A DNA stretch of 64,000 nucleotides from positions 36,302 through 100,301 of the forward strand of contig CAYNKA010000013.1 of the NCBI GenBank assembly GCA_964397655.1. The letters run 5' to 3'. This document shows positions 33,610 to 43,348 of this stretch, piece by piece; positions within the stretch are counted from its first letter, which is position 1, and each line of letters starts with the position of its first letter. The notes beneath the pieces were generated by a model. That model ran no database searches, had not been told where the DNA came from, and was given only the letters and a program-made list of their open reading frames with translations. The DNA comes from CAYNKA01 sp964397655 (GTDB lineage: Bacteria > Spirochaetota > Spirochaetia > DTKZ01). A program made the position numbers and the translations under genes.

Positions 33610-34384
33610 GGCGATGCAGCCTCTCTTCCATGATCCCCACGAGACGCGAGAGGAACAGGGTCAAAACCAGGTAGACGAGCGCCACCATGGTGTAGCTTTC
33701 GAAGTACTGGAATTTGTACGAAGCGTACTCGCGCCCCCGGCGAAGGAGATCTGAGATCGCCAGGATGGACACCAGGGATGAATCCTTGAGCAGGGCGATG
33801 AATTCGTTCCCGATCGGGGGCAGGATGATCTTGACGGTCTGGGGCAGGACCACGCGCCAGATGGCCTGCGTCCTGCTCATGCCGAGGGCGAGGGCGGCCT
33901 CCATCTGTCCCTTGGGGACCGCCTGGATGCCCGCTCGGAAAATCTCCCCCATATATGCGCCGTAGCAGAAGGACATGGAGATGACCGCGGCGATCATGCC
34001 CTGAAGCTTGAGGAATTTTCCGAGGGCAAAGTAGATGTAGAACAATTGGACGAGAAGGGGGATGCCCCGGATGACCTCGACATAGACCGTCGCGATCCTG
34101 TTGACGACGACGTGCCGGGATATCTGACCCAGGCCGGCGAGGAGTCCGATCACCAGCGCGAGCGAGATCGAAAAAATCGTCACCTGGAACGTGACGAAGA
34201 TGCCGTCCGGCAGGAAGGCCAGGATTTCGAAATACGGATCGGGGACCGCGACCGGCAGGACGACGAGCAGGGCCAGGGCTCCGAAGAAGGAGATCTTCCA
34301 GGCCGAGAAGATCGAGTGGTCCTGCCGGCCCGGAATGAGCGTACCGTCGGTAACTTCTATTTTACGATCTTTGTACTCTGCCAC
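33599..34384 (-). CDS. Polar amino acid ABC transporter permease
   Basis: A 261-residue membrane protein of the His/Glu/Gln permease family, with about five helices. The coupling motif is in the EIFRAGIQAVPKGQMEAALALGMS region. A soluble N-terminal tail of about 25 residues precedes the first helix. The GTG start lies 4 nt after the binding-protein stop. Confidence 0.93.
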   Translation of the reverse strand: MAEYKDRKIEVTDGTLIPGRQDHSIFSAWKISFFGALALLVVLPVAVPDPYFEILAFLPDGIFVTFQVTIFSISLALVIGLLAGLGQISRHVVVNRIATVYVEVIRGIPLLVQLFYIYFALGKFLKLQGMIAAVISMSFCYGAYMGEIFRAGIQAVPKGQMEAALALGMSRTQAIWRVVLPQTVKIILPPIGNEFIALLKDSSLVSILAISDLLRRGREYASYKFQYFESYTMVALVYLVLTLFLSRLVGIMEERLHRHGR

Positions 34385-34388
34385 GGCT

Positions 34389-35180
34389 TCAGGGGATCCA
34401 CTTCTTCTTGATCTCGTCGAGCTTTCCGGAGTCCTTCACCTTCTTGATCCCGGCGTTGAGAAGGGCGAGCGTGTCGGCCTTGCCTTTCTTCACCGCTATG
34501 CCGTAATACTCGTCGGTGGCGATCTCGCCGGCTACGCGGAGTTTGTCCTTGTACTTGTCGTTCTGGAGAGCGTACTGAGCGGCGGTCGGGGTGTCGCAGA
34601 CCACGCCGGCGATGCGGCCGTTCACGAGATCCTCGAACGCGAGTCCGACCTCGTCGTAGCTCTTCAGCTTGAGGCTCTTGTCCTTCTCGACCTCCATGAC
34701 GCCGGTCGTCCCGATCTGGCCGCCCACGAATTTGCCCTTGAGGTCCGCGAGCTTGGCGGTCTTCTTGTCCGCGGCGGGAACGACGATCGCCTGGTTGCAT
34801 TTGAAGTAGGGGTCGGAGAAGTCCATGGTCTTCTTCCGTTCGTCGGTGATGGTGACGGACGAAATGACCGCGTCGTACTGACCGTTCTCGAGTCCGGCGA
34901 AGATGCCGTCCCATGCGGTGTTCTTGATTTCGTAATCGAAATTCGCCGCGAGGGCTATTTCCTTCACGAGATCGATGTCGAAACCCACGATCTCCTTCTT
35001 TTCGACGGTGAGGAATTCCATGGGGGGCCAGGTGCAGTCGCTCGCGAAGACGATCTTCGCCTTCGGGGCCGCGGCCTGGGCCGGTTTGTCGGCCGGTTTC
35101 TGTTCCTGCTTGGAACAGCCCGTGAGGCCGAATCCGAAAAGCACCGCCGCGGCGAGTGCGAGTAAAGCTGTCTTTTTCAT
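34389..35180 (-). CDS. Amino acid ABC transporter substrate-binding lipoprotein
   Basis: A 263-residue lipoprotein (lipobox LTGCS, Cys22) of the family 3 solute-binding proteins. It has the domain-1 motif VGFDIDLVKEIA, an Arg-poor binding site region VISSVTITDERKKTMDFSDPY and GVVCDTPTAAQYAL. Substrates are polar or basic amino acids; a narrower guess is not justified. GAGGAG stands 8 nt before the ATG. A strong promoter lies just upstream. Confidence 0.93.
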   Translation of the reverse strand: MKKTALLALAAAVLFGFGLTGCSKQEQKPADKPAQAAAPKAKIVFASDCTWPPMEFLTVEKKEIVGFDIDLVKEIALAANFDYEIKNTAWDGIFAGLENGQYDAVISSVTITDERKKTMDFSDPYFKCNQAIVVPAADKKTAKLADLKGKFVGGQIGTTGVMEVEKDKSLKLKSYDEVGLAFEDLVNGRIAGVVCDTPTAAQYALQNDKYKDKLRVAGEIATDEYYGIAVKKGKADTLALLNAGIKKVKDSGKLDEIKKKWIP

Positions 35181-35201
35181 ACGTTTTCTCCTCGAGCTGC
35201 C

Positions 35202-35231
35202 ACTTTACCTAGTGCCGAGCTCATCTGTCAA
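35202..35231 (-). promoter_or_regulatory. Sigma70-type promoter of the amino acid importer operon
   Basis: On the minus strand, TTGACA (35231-35226), an 18-nt spacer and TAAAGT (35207-35202), then GAGGAG and ATG 35180. This is the clearest consensus -35 in the window together with the one at 51069. Confidence 0.75.
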
Positions 35232-35254
35232 TGATTCTCATATGTATGCGGAAC

Positions 35255-36085
35255 TCATGCAGGCCACATCTGCCTGCCTCCGTCGACCCGGATGACCTGG
35301 CCGGTGACGTAGGAGGATGCGTCCGAAACCAGGAATTCGACGACCTTAGCGATTTCGAGAGGCCATCCGTACCGGTCGAGGGAGCCGGAGGTCTTCATCT
35401 TCTCCTGGTCGATGGGACGGCTCACCTTGAAGCGCTCGCTCAGCGTATCCCCCGGAGCGACCGCGTTCGCGTAGACGCCGTGAGGTCGAAGCATCATGGC
35501 GAGGCAGCGGGTGTATTCGTGGACGGCCGCCTTCGAGGTCGCGTAGATCGCGCTGCCTTCGAAACCGGAAAGACCGGAGATGCTCCCGATGTTGACGACC
35601 CAGCCCCGTTTTCTTTCAATCATGCCGGGCACGACCTCCCTGCACGCGAAGATGCAGGTCATGAGGTTCCTGTCGAGAATGGTCCTGAGGTCCTCCACGG
35701 AGATGAAGACCGCGTTGTTTCCCGCGGGTTTTCCCGCGTTCGGGCCTCCGACGCCCTTCGAACCTATGTCGCCGCCCGCGTTGTTCACGAGGATGTCGAT
35801 CCCTCCGAACTTCTCACGGATGGAATCAACTACTTCCTTCACCGTCTCGGGTTTCGAGAGATCTCCCACGACGTATCCGACCTTCGCCCCGGTTTCTTTC
35901 GCGATCGATTCCGCCACCTTGTCCAGGGAATCCCCTTCCCGGAAAGCCTGCGGAGACGTCATGCTCGAGCCGTGGATCACCACGTCCGCCCCGCATCGGG
36001 CGAGATGCGACGCTATTTCCTTGCCGATTCCCCTGCTCGAGCCCGTCACCCAAGCGACTCTTCCGGAAAGCGCTCCTGCAGCCAT
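35255..36085 (-). CDS. Short-chain dehydrogenase/reductase
   Basis: A 276-residue classical SDR. It has the NAD(P) motif TGSSRGIGKE, VNNAGG, the catalytic Ser in IGSISG and the YATSK motif (Tyr and Lys), with VDGG near the end. It oxidises or reduces a hydroxyl or keto group on an unknown substrate. ATG 36085 is chosen because AAGGAGGAG lies 5 nt upstream; the frame itself opens slightly earlier. Confidence 0.9.
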   Translation of the reverse strand: MAAGALSGRVAWVTGSSRGIGKEIASHLARCGADVVIHGSSMTSPQAFREGDSLDKVAESIAKETGAKVGYVVGDLSKPETVKEVVDSIREKFGGIDILVNNAGGDIGSKGVGGPNAGKPAGNNAVFISVEDLRTILDRNLMTCIFACREVVPGMIERKRGWVVNIGSISGLSGFEGSAIYATSKAAVHEYTRCLAMMLRPHGVYANAVAPGDTLSERFKVSRPIDQEKMKTSGSLDRYGWPLEIAKVVEFLVSDASSYVTGQVIRVDGGRQMWPA

Positions 36086-36122
36086 TCTTGCTCCTCCTTG
36101 ATGCCGACGAATCACGTCTGAT

Positions 36123-36152
36123 ATCTTACGTAGATTCGCGTCATCGTTTCAA
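36123..36152 (-). promoter_or_regulatory. Sigma70-type promoter of the SDR gene
   Basis: On the minus strand, TTGAAA (36152-36147), an 18-nt spacer and TAAGAT (36128-36123), about 37 nt before ATG 36085. Confidence 0.6.
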
Positions 36153-36248
36153 GCGGACCCGCGCCCGGCATCCGGGGGTTCCTATGGAAATTCCGAAGAT
36201 TTTCGGATATCATTGGAATCCTATCGTTCTTTGGTCGAGGGAGGCAAC

Positions 36249-38150
36249 GTGGACCTGATTTTCCGAATCCCGGAACCCTCCGAATTCCTCACGAAAGCGG
36301 CAAGGATAAGAAACTCGTTCGCGGACCGGAAGTTCTTCGGAGACGTCGCTCTCCGCCCGCTTTCCCGGAAGGAGATGGAAGAGCTCGAAGCCCGGGGCAA
36401 CCATGCCGAGTCCTGGGACAGGATACTCGTGTCCGACGATTTCATCGCGAACCGCGTATTCTCCTCCGTTTTCTTGGGGGACTGCGTGCTCGGAAGGTTC
36501 GAGGGTTCCAAGCGGCTGCACGGGGCGACCGTGCCGAGCGGCATCTACTCGAGCACACTGTCCGGATCGGTCGTGGGGAACGGGGCGATCGTGCATCGCT
36601 GCGATCTCGTGGCGAATTGCTACATCGATTCCGACGCTATCGTTTCGGGCTCAGTGCTCTCGCACGAGGGCAGGTCCTCGTTCGGGAACGGGATCGAGAT
36701 CCGCGCGGGAATAGAGACGGGCGGCAGGACCCTGTTCTCGTACGTCGACCTCGACGGCGGGAGCGCGGAATACACGGCGCGGTACGGGACGAACGGCCGG
36801 AGCGAGATCCTGGAGAGGATCCGAGCCTACGCGGAGGCCTCCTCGCTCGACTTCGGTTACGTCGGATCGGGAGCGCGCATCCTGGGAGCGGGAAGGATCG
36901 AGAACAGCTTCATCGGAGACGGCGTCGAAGTGGACGGCGCGGACCTAATCCGCAATTCCACCCTCTACGGCGAGGGAAGCGACCGGGTCCGGGCCGGAAC
37001 GGGCGTCGTCATCGAGGATTCGGTGCTCAGGCCCGGCAGCGAGGTCGACTCCCAGGCGATCGTGCTCAGGTCCTTCGTCGCGGACCACGCGGGAGTGGAG
37101 CGGCACGGGAAGGTGACGGAAAGCTACCTGGGTCCCAACACGAAGATCGGCGAGGGCGAGGTCACCTCGAGCTTCGTCGGCCCCTTCGTCGGCTTCCATC
37201 ACCAGTCGCTCCTCATCGCGGCGTTCTGGCCGGAAGGCAGGGGCACCGTCGGACACGGAGCCAACATCGGATCCAACCACACGTCGAGGACGCCGGATCA
37301 GGAGATCTGGCCGGGTGAAGGCATGTTCTTCGGCCTGGGCTGCAACGTGAAGTTTCCCGCCGACTTCTCCCGTTCGCCCTACACCATCGTCGCGACGGGT
37401 CTCACGACCCTGCCCCAGAAACTGGAATTCCCCTTCTCGCTCATCTCGCAGTCCGAGGAGGTCCAGAGCCGCATACCGCCGGCCTACAACCGGATCATCC
37501 CGGCGTGGGGCCTCAGGAACAACCTCTACACCCTGTACCGCAACGAGGAAAAAGTCCTCGTACGGAACAAGGCCGCGAACCTCGTCTTCGACGCGGACCC
37601 CCTCCGGCCCGATATCGTGGAACTCATGAGGACCGCCGTGAAAAGACTCGCCGCTCCCGCGGAGAGCAAGCATCTCTACGTCCCGGGCGACATACCGGGA
37701 ATCGGCAAGAACTACCTCCTGGAGACCGATCGGGTGACCGCCGCGGAGACCTACGAGTATTTCATCCGCTTCGCCTGTCTCCGTGCTCTCGTTTCACGGC
37801 GGGACCTCTTCGGCAAACGGCCCGACGGCGAGCCGGCGTTTCCAGCAGGACTGTCCGTGCCCAGGCCCGAGGAGCCGAAGTTCGAGTACTTCCGGAGGAT
37901 CATGTTCGAGTCCGGCTGGGCCGAGGCAAGGCTCAAGGACCTCGTGGAGGAATACATCGAGGATCTCGACTTCGTCGCAAAAAAGGTTTTGGAATCGAGG
38001 GCGAAGGATTTCCGCAGGGGAGTGAACATCATCCCGGATTACGCTCTCAATCATCAGTCTCCGGATGCCGACGAACTCGTGGAGAAGATCCGGAAAACGG
38101 CGAAGGCCGAGGCGGAAAGGCTTCGGGAAAGGATCGGGGAAATCCCATGA
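36249..38150 (+). CDS. DUF4954 left-handed beta-helix protein
   Basis: A 633-residue protein of the DUF4954 family, found mainly in spirochaetes and Bacteroidota. Residues about 70-340 are hexapeptide-like repeats ([IV]xxGxx, for example SGSVVGNGAIVHRC), the left-handed beta-helix of acyl- and nucleotidyl-transferases. Further on are GANIGSNHTSR, GEGMFFGLGCNVKFP and a helical C-terminus. The sugar-nucleotide-like relatives suggest a transferase role, but no activity is established. GTG 36249 with GAGGGAGG upstream is chosen over the TTG at 36213. Its stop overlaps the next start (ATGA). Confidence 0.8.
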   Translation: MDLIFRIPEPSEFLTKAARIRNSFADRKFFGDVALRPLSRKEMEELEARGNHAESWDRILVSDDFIANRVFSSVFLGDCVLGRFEGSKRLHGATVPSGIYSSTLSGSVVGNGAIVHRCDLVANCYIDSDAIVSGSVLSHEGRSSFGNGIEIRAGIETGGRTLFSYVDLDGGSAEYTARYGTNGRSEILERIRAYAEASSLDFGYVGSGARILGAGRIENSFIGDGVEVDGADLIRNSTLYGEGSDRVRAGTGVVIEDSVLRPGSEVDSQAIVLRSFVADHAGVERHGKVTESYLGPNTKIGEGEVTSSFVGPFVGFHHQSLLIAAFWPEGRGTVGHGANIGSNHTSRTPDQEIWPGEGMFFGLGCNVKFPADFSRSPYTIVATGLTTLPQKLEFPFSLISQSEEVQSRIPPAYNRIIPAWGLRNNLYTLYRNEEKVLVRNKAANLVFDADPLRPDIVELMRTAVKRLAAPAESKHLYVPGDIPGIGKNYLLETDRVTAAETYEYFIRFACLRALVSRRDLFGKRPDGEPAFPAGLSVPRPEEPKFEYFRRIMFESGWAEARLKDLVEEYIEDLDFVAKKVLESRAKDFRRGVNIIPDYALNHQSPDADELVEKIRKTAKAEAERLRERIGEIP

Positions 38151-39229
38151 GAGTCAAGGAGGCCCTCGACCGGGCCGGCATCCGTCGCTATCTGTTCCGC
38201 TTTTCCGCCCTGGACCGTTACTTCCGGCTCCGCTCGCCGTATCTTCACCTCGCGGTGGAGGGAAGCCTGATCGACCTGGCGAAGCTCTTTCCCGACCTCC
38301 GGTATCCGGGTATCGACGGGGTCGACGCCGAACTCCGGGACGGACAGTCCTCTTTCTACTTCCGCTGCGTGGACGGTCCCGAAGGCATCGAAGCCCAGAA
38401 GCCGGAAATCCTCAATTTCCTGTACGATCCCGAGGAGCAGAAATACCTCGACCCTAAAAGCCTCTATCCCCAGATCAAGGGGAGGAAGCTCGATCTCGGG
38501 CCCGGAGACTCCGCGGTCCCCGATCTCGCGGCCGTTCTGGCCCGCTATCCTTTCGAGGCGCCCGACGAGCCCCTCCGGTTCCAGGGATCCCGCATCGACC
38601 CCGTAAGCCAGCGCGACCTCCTCCTCCAGATCCTCACGGGGCCGTATTCGGGACGCGGACTCGAAGCCCTCATGGACTCGGGATTCGTCGCGGAGCACTG
38701 GCCGGAAATCGCGGCTCTGCGCGACGTGACGCATTCGAAGGAGTTCCATCCGGAGGGAGACGTCTGGGACCACACGCTGGAAACCTTCAAGTACCGAAAG
38801 ACCAGAGACCTCGCGGTCTCCCTCGCCCTTCTCCTCCACGACGTCGGGAAGCCCGTTGCGCCGAGCCAGGAAGGCCGAAGGTTCGACCAGCATGCCGAGA
38901 TCGGGGCCCGCATCGCCGAGCAGTTCCTGAAACGCCTGTGTTTCCCCTCTCCTCTCCTCGACGACGTCGTCTTTCTCGTCCACAACCACATGCTGCCCGG
39001 AGCCCTCGCGGCACTTCCCCTCTACCGCACCGAGCGGTTCATGAGCTCAGACCTCTTTCCGGACCTCCTCGAGGTCTATCGTTGCGACCTTTCCTCGACC
39101 TTCCGCGGCCCCGACGGCTACTACGAGGCCTGCAAGGTCTACCGCTCCTTCCTCAAACACCGGAAGAACCCCTTCCGCAAGGCGGACGGGAAAAAACTCC
39201 AGCGCCATGAAGTCGCTTCTTCGAAATAG
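38147..39229 (+). CDS. HD-domain protein
   Basis: A 360-residue protein. The HD metal motifs are HPEGDVWDHTLETF, LLLHDVGKP, DQHAEIGARIAE and VHNHM, in the order seen in the HD domain of tRNA nucleotidyltransferase-like and phosphohydrolase proteins. The N-terminal 150 residues resemble a nucleotidyltransferase-like head without its GGxxR and DxD motifs. It is translationally coupled to the DUF4954 gene by a 4-nt overlap, which suggests a shared function. Confidence 0.78.
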   Translation: MRVKEALDRAGIRRYLFRFSALDRYFRLRSPYLHLAVEGSLIDLAKLFPDLRYPGIDGVDAELRDGQSSFYFRCVDGPEGIEAQKPEILNFLYDPEEQKYLDPKSLYPQIKGRKLDLGPGDSAVPDLAAVLARYPFEAPDEPLRFQGSRIDPVSQRDLLLQILTGPYSGRGLEALMDSGFVAEHWPEIAALRDVTHSKEFHPEGDVWDHTLETFKYRKTRDLAVSLALLLHDVGKPVAPSQEGRRFDQHAEIGARIAEQFLKRLCFPSPLLDDVVFLVHNHMLPGALAALPLYRTERFMSSDLFPDLLEVYRCDLSSTFRGPDGYYEACKVYRSFLKHRKNPFRKADGKKLQRHEVASSK

Positions 39230-39235
39230 ACGCGA

Positions 39236-39264
39236 TTGCCGGCGCCGGAAAATTTCACTACTTT
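39236..39264 (+). promoter_or_regulatory. Possible sigma70-type promoter
   Basis: TTGCCG (39236-39241), 17 nt and TACTTT (39259-39264), 22 nt before ATG 39287. The only Shine-Dalgarno-like sequence is weak. Confidence 0.4.
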
Positions 39265-39286
39265 TTTCACGATGCGGGCCTGAACC

Positions 39287-40549
39287 ATGCGACTCGAACA
39301 TTTACATTTCAGCACCGTTCTGTTCCTCTTTTTCTCGCTCCACGCCTTCTTCGGCTGGATCCTGGAAACCGTCTACCGTTCCTACCACGCGAAGAGCTTC
39401 GTGAACGCCGGGTTCCTCTACGGGCCCTTCGTTCCGCTGTACGGGTTCGGGGCCCTCGTCGTGTACTTCGCCTCGATCCCCCTCGAATCCAGCCCCGCCT
39501 GGGTGAGGTTCCCGCTCTATGCGCTCCTGGTCACGGTGCTGGAGTACTTCGGCTCCTGGGTCATGGAGAAATGGTTCTCGTTGAAACTCTGGGACTATTC
39601 GCAGAACCGCTTCAACCTGAAGGGAAGGATCTGCCTGAGCTTCAGCACGTTCTGGGGGATGCTCGCCGCGGCTCAGAGCCTCTGGCTCCAGCCCTACTTT
39701 CTCGGCCTCGTCGGCGGGCTGGACGTCAGGCTGCGTTACGGCCTGAGCGGCGCGCTGTCCGCCTATTTCTTCATCGACGTCACCCTTTCGAGCAAGCTCT
39801 ACCTTCGCTTTTCGCGCACCCTCCGCGAGGCCCTGCTGAAGGTCAAGGCGATCGACATCCCCGACCTCGTCAGGGAAAGCCTCTCGGGAAGGGACCTCGA
39901 AAGGTTCCTCAGACCGCTCAGGAAATTCCCCCACCTCTCTTTCCGCATGAACGAACGCTGGGACCGGTTCTCCTCGCTCGTGCTCGAGAAGGTCCACGAA
40001 TGGGCCGACGAGATCGTCGACTCGGCGAAGGAATACATGCCGGAACGGAAGACCTGGCGCGACGACGAGGATTTCATGAGGATAGCCGCGCCCATCCTGG
40101 AGCACGGGGAATACCGGAAACTGAAGGAATTCCACCATCACGAGAACAACATCTACATGCACAACGTCGGCGTCGCCTATCTCGCCTACCGCATGGGCAG
40201 GAGGTTGAAGCTCCGGAAGAGGGACCTCGTACGCGGGGCGCTGCTGCACGACTTCTTCTTCTACGATTGGAGGACCGAGAGGCCCGAAAGCGGGAAAAAG
40301 CACGCATGGGAACACCCGAAGATCTCCCTCCGCAACGCCAGGAAGCATTTCGGGCCTCTGACGGCGGTCGAGAAGGACATCATCTCCAAGCACATGTGGC
40401 CGCTCAATCTCGTCCCGCCCCTGTTCCCCGAGGCCTTCGTGGTCATGCTGGCGGACAAGATCGTGGCGAGCAAGGAGTTCGCCGTCGAGTTCTTCTCGGG
40501 ACTCAAGGGCAGGGACGAGGAAGGGAAGCGCCGACCTCACGGATCCTAG
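39287..40549 (+). CDS. CmpB-type membrane domain fused to an HD domain
   Basis: A 420-residue fusion. Residues 1-165 have about five membrane helices and the FFGWILETVYR, GFLYGPFVPLYGFGA signature of the 'putative ABC transporter type IV' (CmpB, PF06541) family. Residues about 280-410 form an HD domain: HHHENNIYMHNVGV, GALLHDFFFYDW, HPKISLRNA and ADKIVASKE. This is a membrane-anchored phosphohydrolase. The N-terminal domain probably senses or anchors rather than transports, but this is inference. The 3' end overlaps the convergent thrC gene by 4 bases. Confidence 0.8.
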   Translation: MRLEHLHFSTVLFLFFSLHAFFGWILETVYRSYHAKSFVNAGFLYGPFVPLYGFGALVVYFASIPLESSPAWVRFPLYALLVTVLEYFGSWVMEKWFSLKLWDYSQNRFNLKGRICLSFSTFWGMLAAAQSLWLQPYFLGLVGGLDVRLRYGLSGALSAYFFIDVTLSSKLYLRFSRTLREALLKVKAIDIPDLVRESLSGRDLERFLRPLRKFPHLSFRMNERWDRFSSLVLEKVHEWADEIVDSAKEYMPERKTWRDDEDFMRIAAPILEHGEYRKLKEFHHHENNIYMHNVGVAYLAYRMGRRLKLRKRDLVRGALLHDFFFYDWRTERPESGKKHAWEHPKISLRNARKHFGPLTAVEKDIISKHMWPLNLVPPLFPEAFVVMLADKIVASKEFAVEFFSGLKGRDEEGKRRPHGS

Positions 40550-41853
40550 GCGAACTTCTCCAGAAGGAACTTCCTGAGTTCCGCGCTCGTGTTGCCCACG
40601 GGCACCGCCCGTTTCGGAAGGTGGAGAACCTTCTCCAGCCGCTCGGGAAGGGGCGGCTTCGCTCCGGTCGCCTCCTCGACGACCTCCGTGAACTTGCCGG
40701 GATGGGCGGTGGCGAGGGTCACGACCGGTCCCTTCCCGCCGGAGGCGAGGAACCGCTCCGCGGCCCGGACCCCGAGGGCGGTGTGGGGGTCGAGGAAGAT
40801 CCCCTTCTCCCGGTAGGCCCGCCCGATCGCTTCCCTGGTCTCATCGTCGGTGACGAAGAGCCCCTCGATCATTCCCCGCATCTTCGCGAGGTCCTTTCCG
40901 AAGATCGCCTGGAGCCGTTCGAAGTTGCTCGGGTTCCCCACGTCCATCGCGTTCGAAAGGGTGAGCACCGAGGAACGCGGCGAGTAGATACCGGACTCCA
41001 GGTACTCGGGAACCACCTTGTTGATGTTCGTGGCGGCCACGAAGCGCCTCACGGGAAGCCCCCACTGCCAGGCCATGACGCCCGCGGTGAGGTCGCCGAA
41101 GTTGCCGCTCGGGACGCAGAAGACGAGGTCGCCGCGCTCGGAACGCGGCAGGCGACTCGCGCCGAACACGTAATAGAAGGCCTGGGGGACGAGCCGGCCG
41201 AGGTTGATGGAGTTCGCGCTCGTGAGCCCGAGCCGGTCGTTCAGGGCCCTGTCGACGAAGACCTCCTTAACCATCCTCTGACAGTCGTCGAAGGAACCTT
41301 TCACCTCGAGGGCGGTCACGTTGCCTCCGAGGGTCGTGAGCTGCTTCTCCTGCAGGGGGCTCACCCTGCCCGAGGGATACAGGATCACGACCTCGATGTT
41401 TTCGCGACCGTGGAAGGCCTTCGCCACAGCGCTTCCCGTATCCCCGGAGGTCGCGGTGAGGATGACGGCCCGCGAGGCCTCGCGGGAAAGGAATTCCTCC
41501 ATCACCGCGGCGAGGAAGGACGCGCCGAAGTCCTTGAAGGCGCACGAGGGTCCGTGGAAGAGCTCGAGGATGCGGACGTCCCGGGAGTAGGGCGCGAGGG
41601 CGGGCTCGAAACCGAAGGCGCGTCTGGCTATCCGTCCCGCGGCGGCAGAGTCGAGCTCGGGGGCGAAGAGGGCCCCGATCATGGCCTCGGCCATCTCGAC
41701 GAAGGAGGTCTTTCCGTCGAAACCTGCGATGAGCGGCGCGAGGTCGGGGACGGTCGTGGGCTGGTAGAGTCCGCCGTCCGGGGCGAGGCCGCGGAACACG
41801 GCGTCCTTGAAGGAAACGGCCTCTCCGGGATTCCTGGTGCTCGCGAATTTCAT
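40546..41853 (-). CDS. thrC: Threonine synthase
   Basis: A 435-residue PLP enzyme converting O-phosphohomoserine to threonine. It starts KFASTRNPGEAVSFKDAVFRG, as the family does. The PLP lysine is Lys107 in PSCAFKDFG, followed by ATSGDTGSA and the phosphate-binding VPSGNFGDL. It begins inside the stop codon of the aspartate kinase gene (ATGA overlap), so the two are translated together as a threonine pathway operon. Homoserine dehydrogenase and kinase are not in this window. Confidence 0.95.
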   Translation of the reverse strand: MKFASTRNPGEAVSFKDAVFRGLAPDGGLYQPTTVPDLAPLIAGFDGKTSFVEMAEAMIGALFAPELDSAAAGRIARRAFGFEPALAPYSRDVRILELFHGPSCAFKDFGASFLAAVMEEFLSREASRAVILTATSGDTGSAVAKAFHGRENIEVVILYPSGRVSPLQEKQLTTLGGNVTALEVKGSFDDCQRMVKEVFVDRALNDRLGLTSANSINLGRLVPQAFYYVFGASRLPRSERGDLVFCVPSGNFGDLTAGVMAWQWGLPVRRFVAATNINKVVPEYLESGIYSPRSSVLTLSNAMDVGNPSNFERLQAIFGKDLAKMRGMIEGLFVTDDETREAIGRAYREKGIFLDPHTALGVRAAERFLASGGKGPVVTLATAHPGKFTEVVEEATGAKPPLPERLEKVLHLPKRAVPVGNTSAELRKFLLEKFA

Positions 41854-43265
41854 GACTTCACCGCCTTGGGGACTTTTTTTCCGCCGTCGCCGAAAAAGGC
41901 CCGGTGGACCGTGTTGAGGGCGACTTCCCGGTCCTTGTTTTCTATCACGAAGGATATGTTCCGCTCCGAGGACCCCTGGGCGATGGCGAGGACGTTGATC
42001 TTCTTCTCGCCGAGGGCGCTGAAGAGCCGGCCGGAGATGCCCGGCGTGCCGCGCATGTTCTCCCCGATGATCGCGACGATCTCGAGGCCCTTGATGAGCT
42101 CGAAATTCTCGATCTGCCGCGCCTCGATCTCCCTGACCAGCTCGGCCCTGAGTCCCGAAACGGCCTTCTGGGCCTGCTCCTCGCGGCATACGATGCAGAT
42201 GCTGTGCTCCGAGGAGGCCTGGGAAATCATGACGACGTTCACGCCGCTCTTCGCGAGGCTGGAGAAGACCCGGGAGGCGATGCCGGGGATACCGAGCATG
42301 CCGCTCCCTTCCACGTTGATGAGGGCGACGTTTTCAATCGATGCGATCCCGGTGATGGGATGGCCGTGGGGCTTGATGTCCCGGGTTATGAGCGTTCCCT
42401 TCACCGCCGGATTCAACGTGTTCTTGATCCGGATGGGGATGTTCTTCTCGATGGCGGGGATCATGGTGTACGGATGGATGACCTCGGCACCGAAGAAGCT
42501 CATCTCCATGGCCTCCTCGTAGCTCACCTCGTCGATGACGAAGGCGTCCTTCACCGAGCCCGGATCGGCGCTGAGCACTCCGTCCACGTCCTTCCAGATC
42601 TCGATGGAGTCCGCTCCCAGCCCTGCGGCGATGATGGAGGCGGTGTAGTCCGACCCGTTCCTGCCGAGCGTGGTGGTTACCCCCTCGGCGGTCGCGGCGA
42701 TGAATCCCGTGGCGATCGCGACGCCCTTGCAGGCGCCGATCCTCTTCTTGATGTTGCGGTAGCTCGTCCTGAAATCGACCACGGCGCTTCCGTAGCGGTC
42801 GTCCGTCACGATGACTGAACGGGTGTCCACGAGGTCGGTTTCGATCCCGAGGCTCGAAAGATAGGAGGCGACGAGGCTGCAGTTGAGACGCTCGCCGAAA
42901 CTCATGACGAGATCCATGCTCCTCGCGGAACATTCCTTCACGAGCTCGATCCCGTGGAGGATGTCCTCGGCTTCCCGGCACATCTCGAGAAGAGGTTTCA
43001 GCGCCTTCTCCCTCGCATCCACGGAAAAGAGGGACTCCGCGGCTTGAACCTGGCGCTTCCTAATGCCTTCGATGATCGCCCTGTGGCCGGGACGTCCGGC
43101 CTCCGCCTCCTTGGCGGCCTTGATGAGATCGTCGGTGATTCCCCTCATCGCGGAAAGGACCACGCAGATCGGACCTCCTTCCGCGCGGCGGTCGATGATC
43201 TCCGCGACATGACGGATCTTGTCCGCATCCTTAACGGAGCTGCCTCCGAATTTCAACACCTTCAT
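41850..43265 (-). CDS. lysC: Aspartate kinase
   Basis: A 471-residue monofunctional aspartokinase. It has the opening KFGGSSVKDADKI, FGERLN, the GRNGSDYTA catalytic segment and two C-terminal ACT domains (about 300-375 and 390-455, INVEGSGMLG and VAIIGENMRGTPG). It phosphorylates aspartate, the first step to Lys, Thr and Met, and the ACT domains suggest feedback inhibition, most likely by threonine given the thrC partner. AAAGGG precedes ATG 43265. A TATACT hexamer about 50 nt upstream may be its -10. Confidence 0.95.
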   Translation of the reverse strand: MKVLKFGGSSVKDADKIRHVAEIIDRRAEGGPICVVLSAMRGITDDLIKAAKEAEAGRPGHRAIIEGIRKRQVQAAESLFSVDAREKALKPLLEMCREAEDILHGIELVKECSARSMDLVMSFGERLNCSLVASYLSSLGIETDLVDTRSVIVTDDRYGSAVVDFRTSYRNIKKRIGACKGVAIATGFIAATAEGVTTTLGRNGSDYTASIIAAGLGADSIEIWKDVDGVLSADPGSVKDAFVIDEVSYEEAMEMSFFGAEVIHPYTMIPAIEKNIPIRIKNTLNPAVKGTLITRDIKPHGHPITGIASIENVALINVEGSGMLGIPGIASRVFSSLAKSGVNVVMISQASSEHSICIVCREEQAQKAVSGLRAELVREIEARQIENFELIKGLEIVAIIGENMRGTPGISGRLFSALGEKKINVLAIAQGSSERNISFVIENKDREVALNTVHRAFFGDGGKKVPKAVKS

Positions 43266-43348
43266 CGGTTACCCTTTCTGATGCCCGGAGATTTCCGGCC
43301 GCACCCAGTATAACGATTCCGTCATTGCTGTTCCATACGGTAAGGTGT

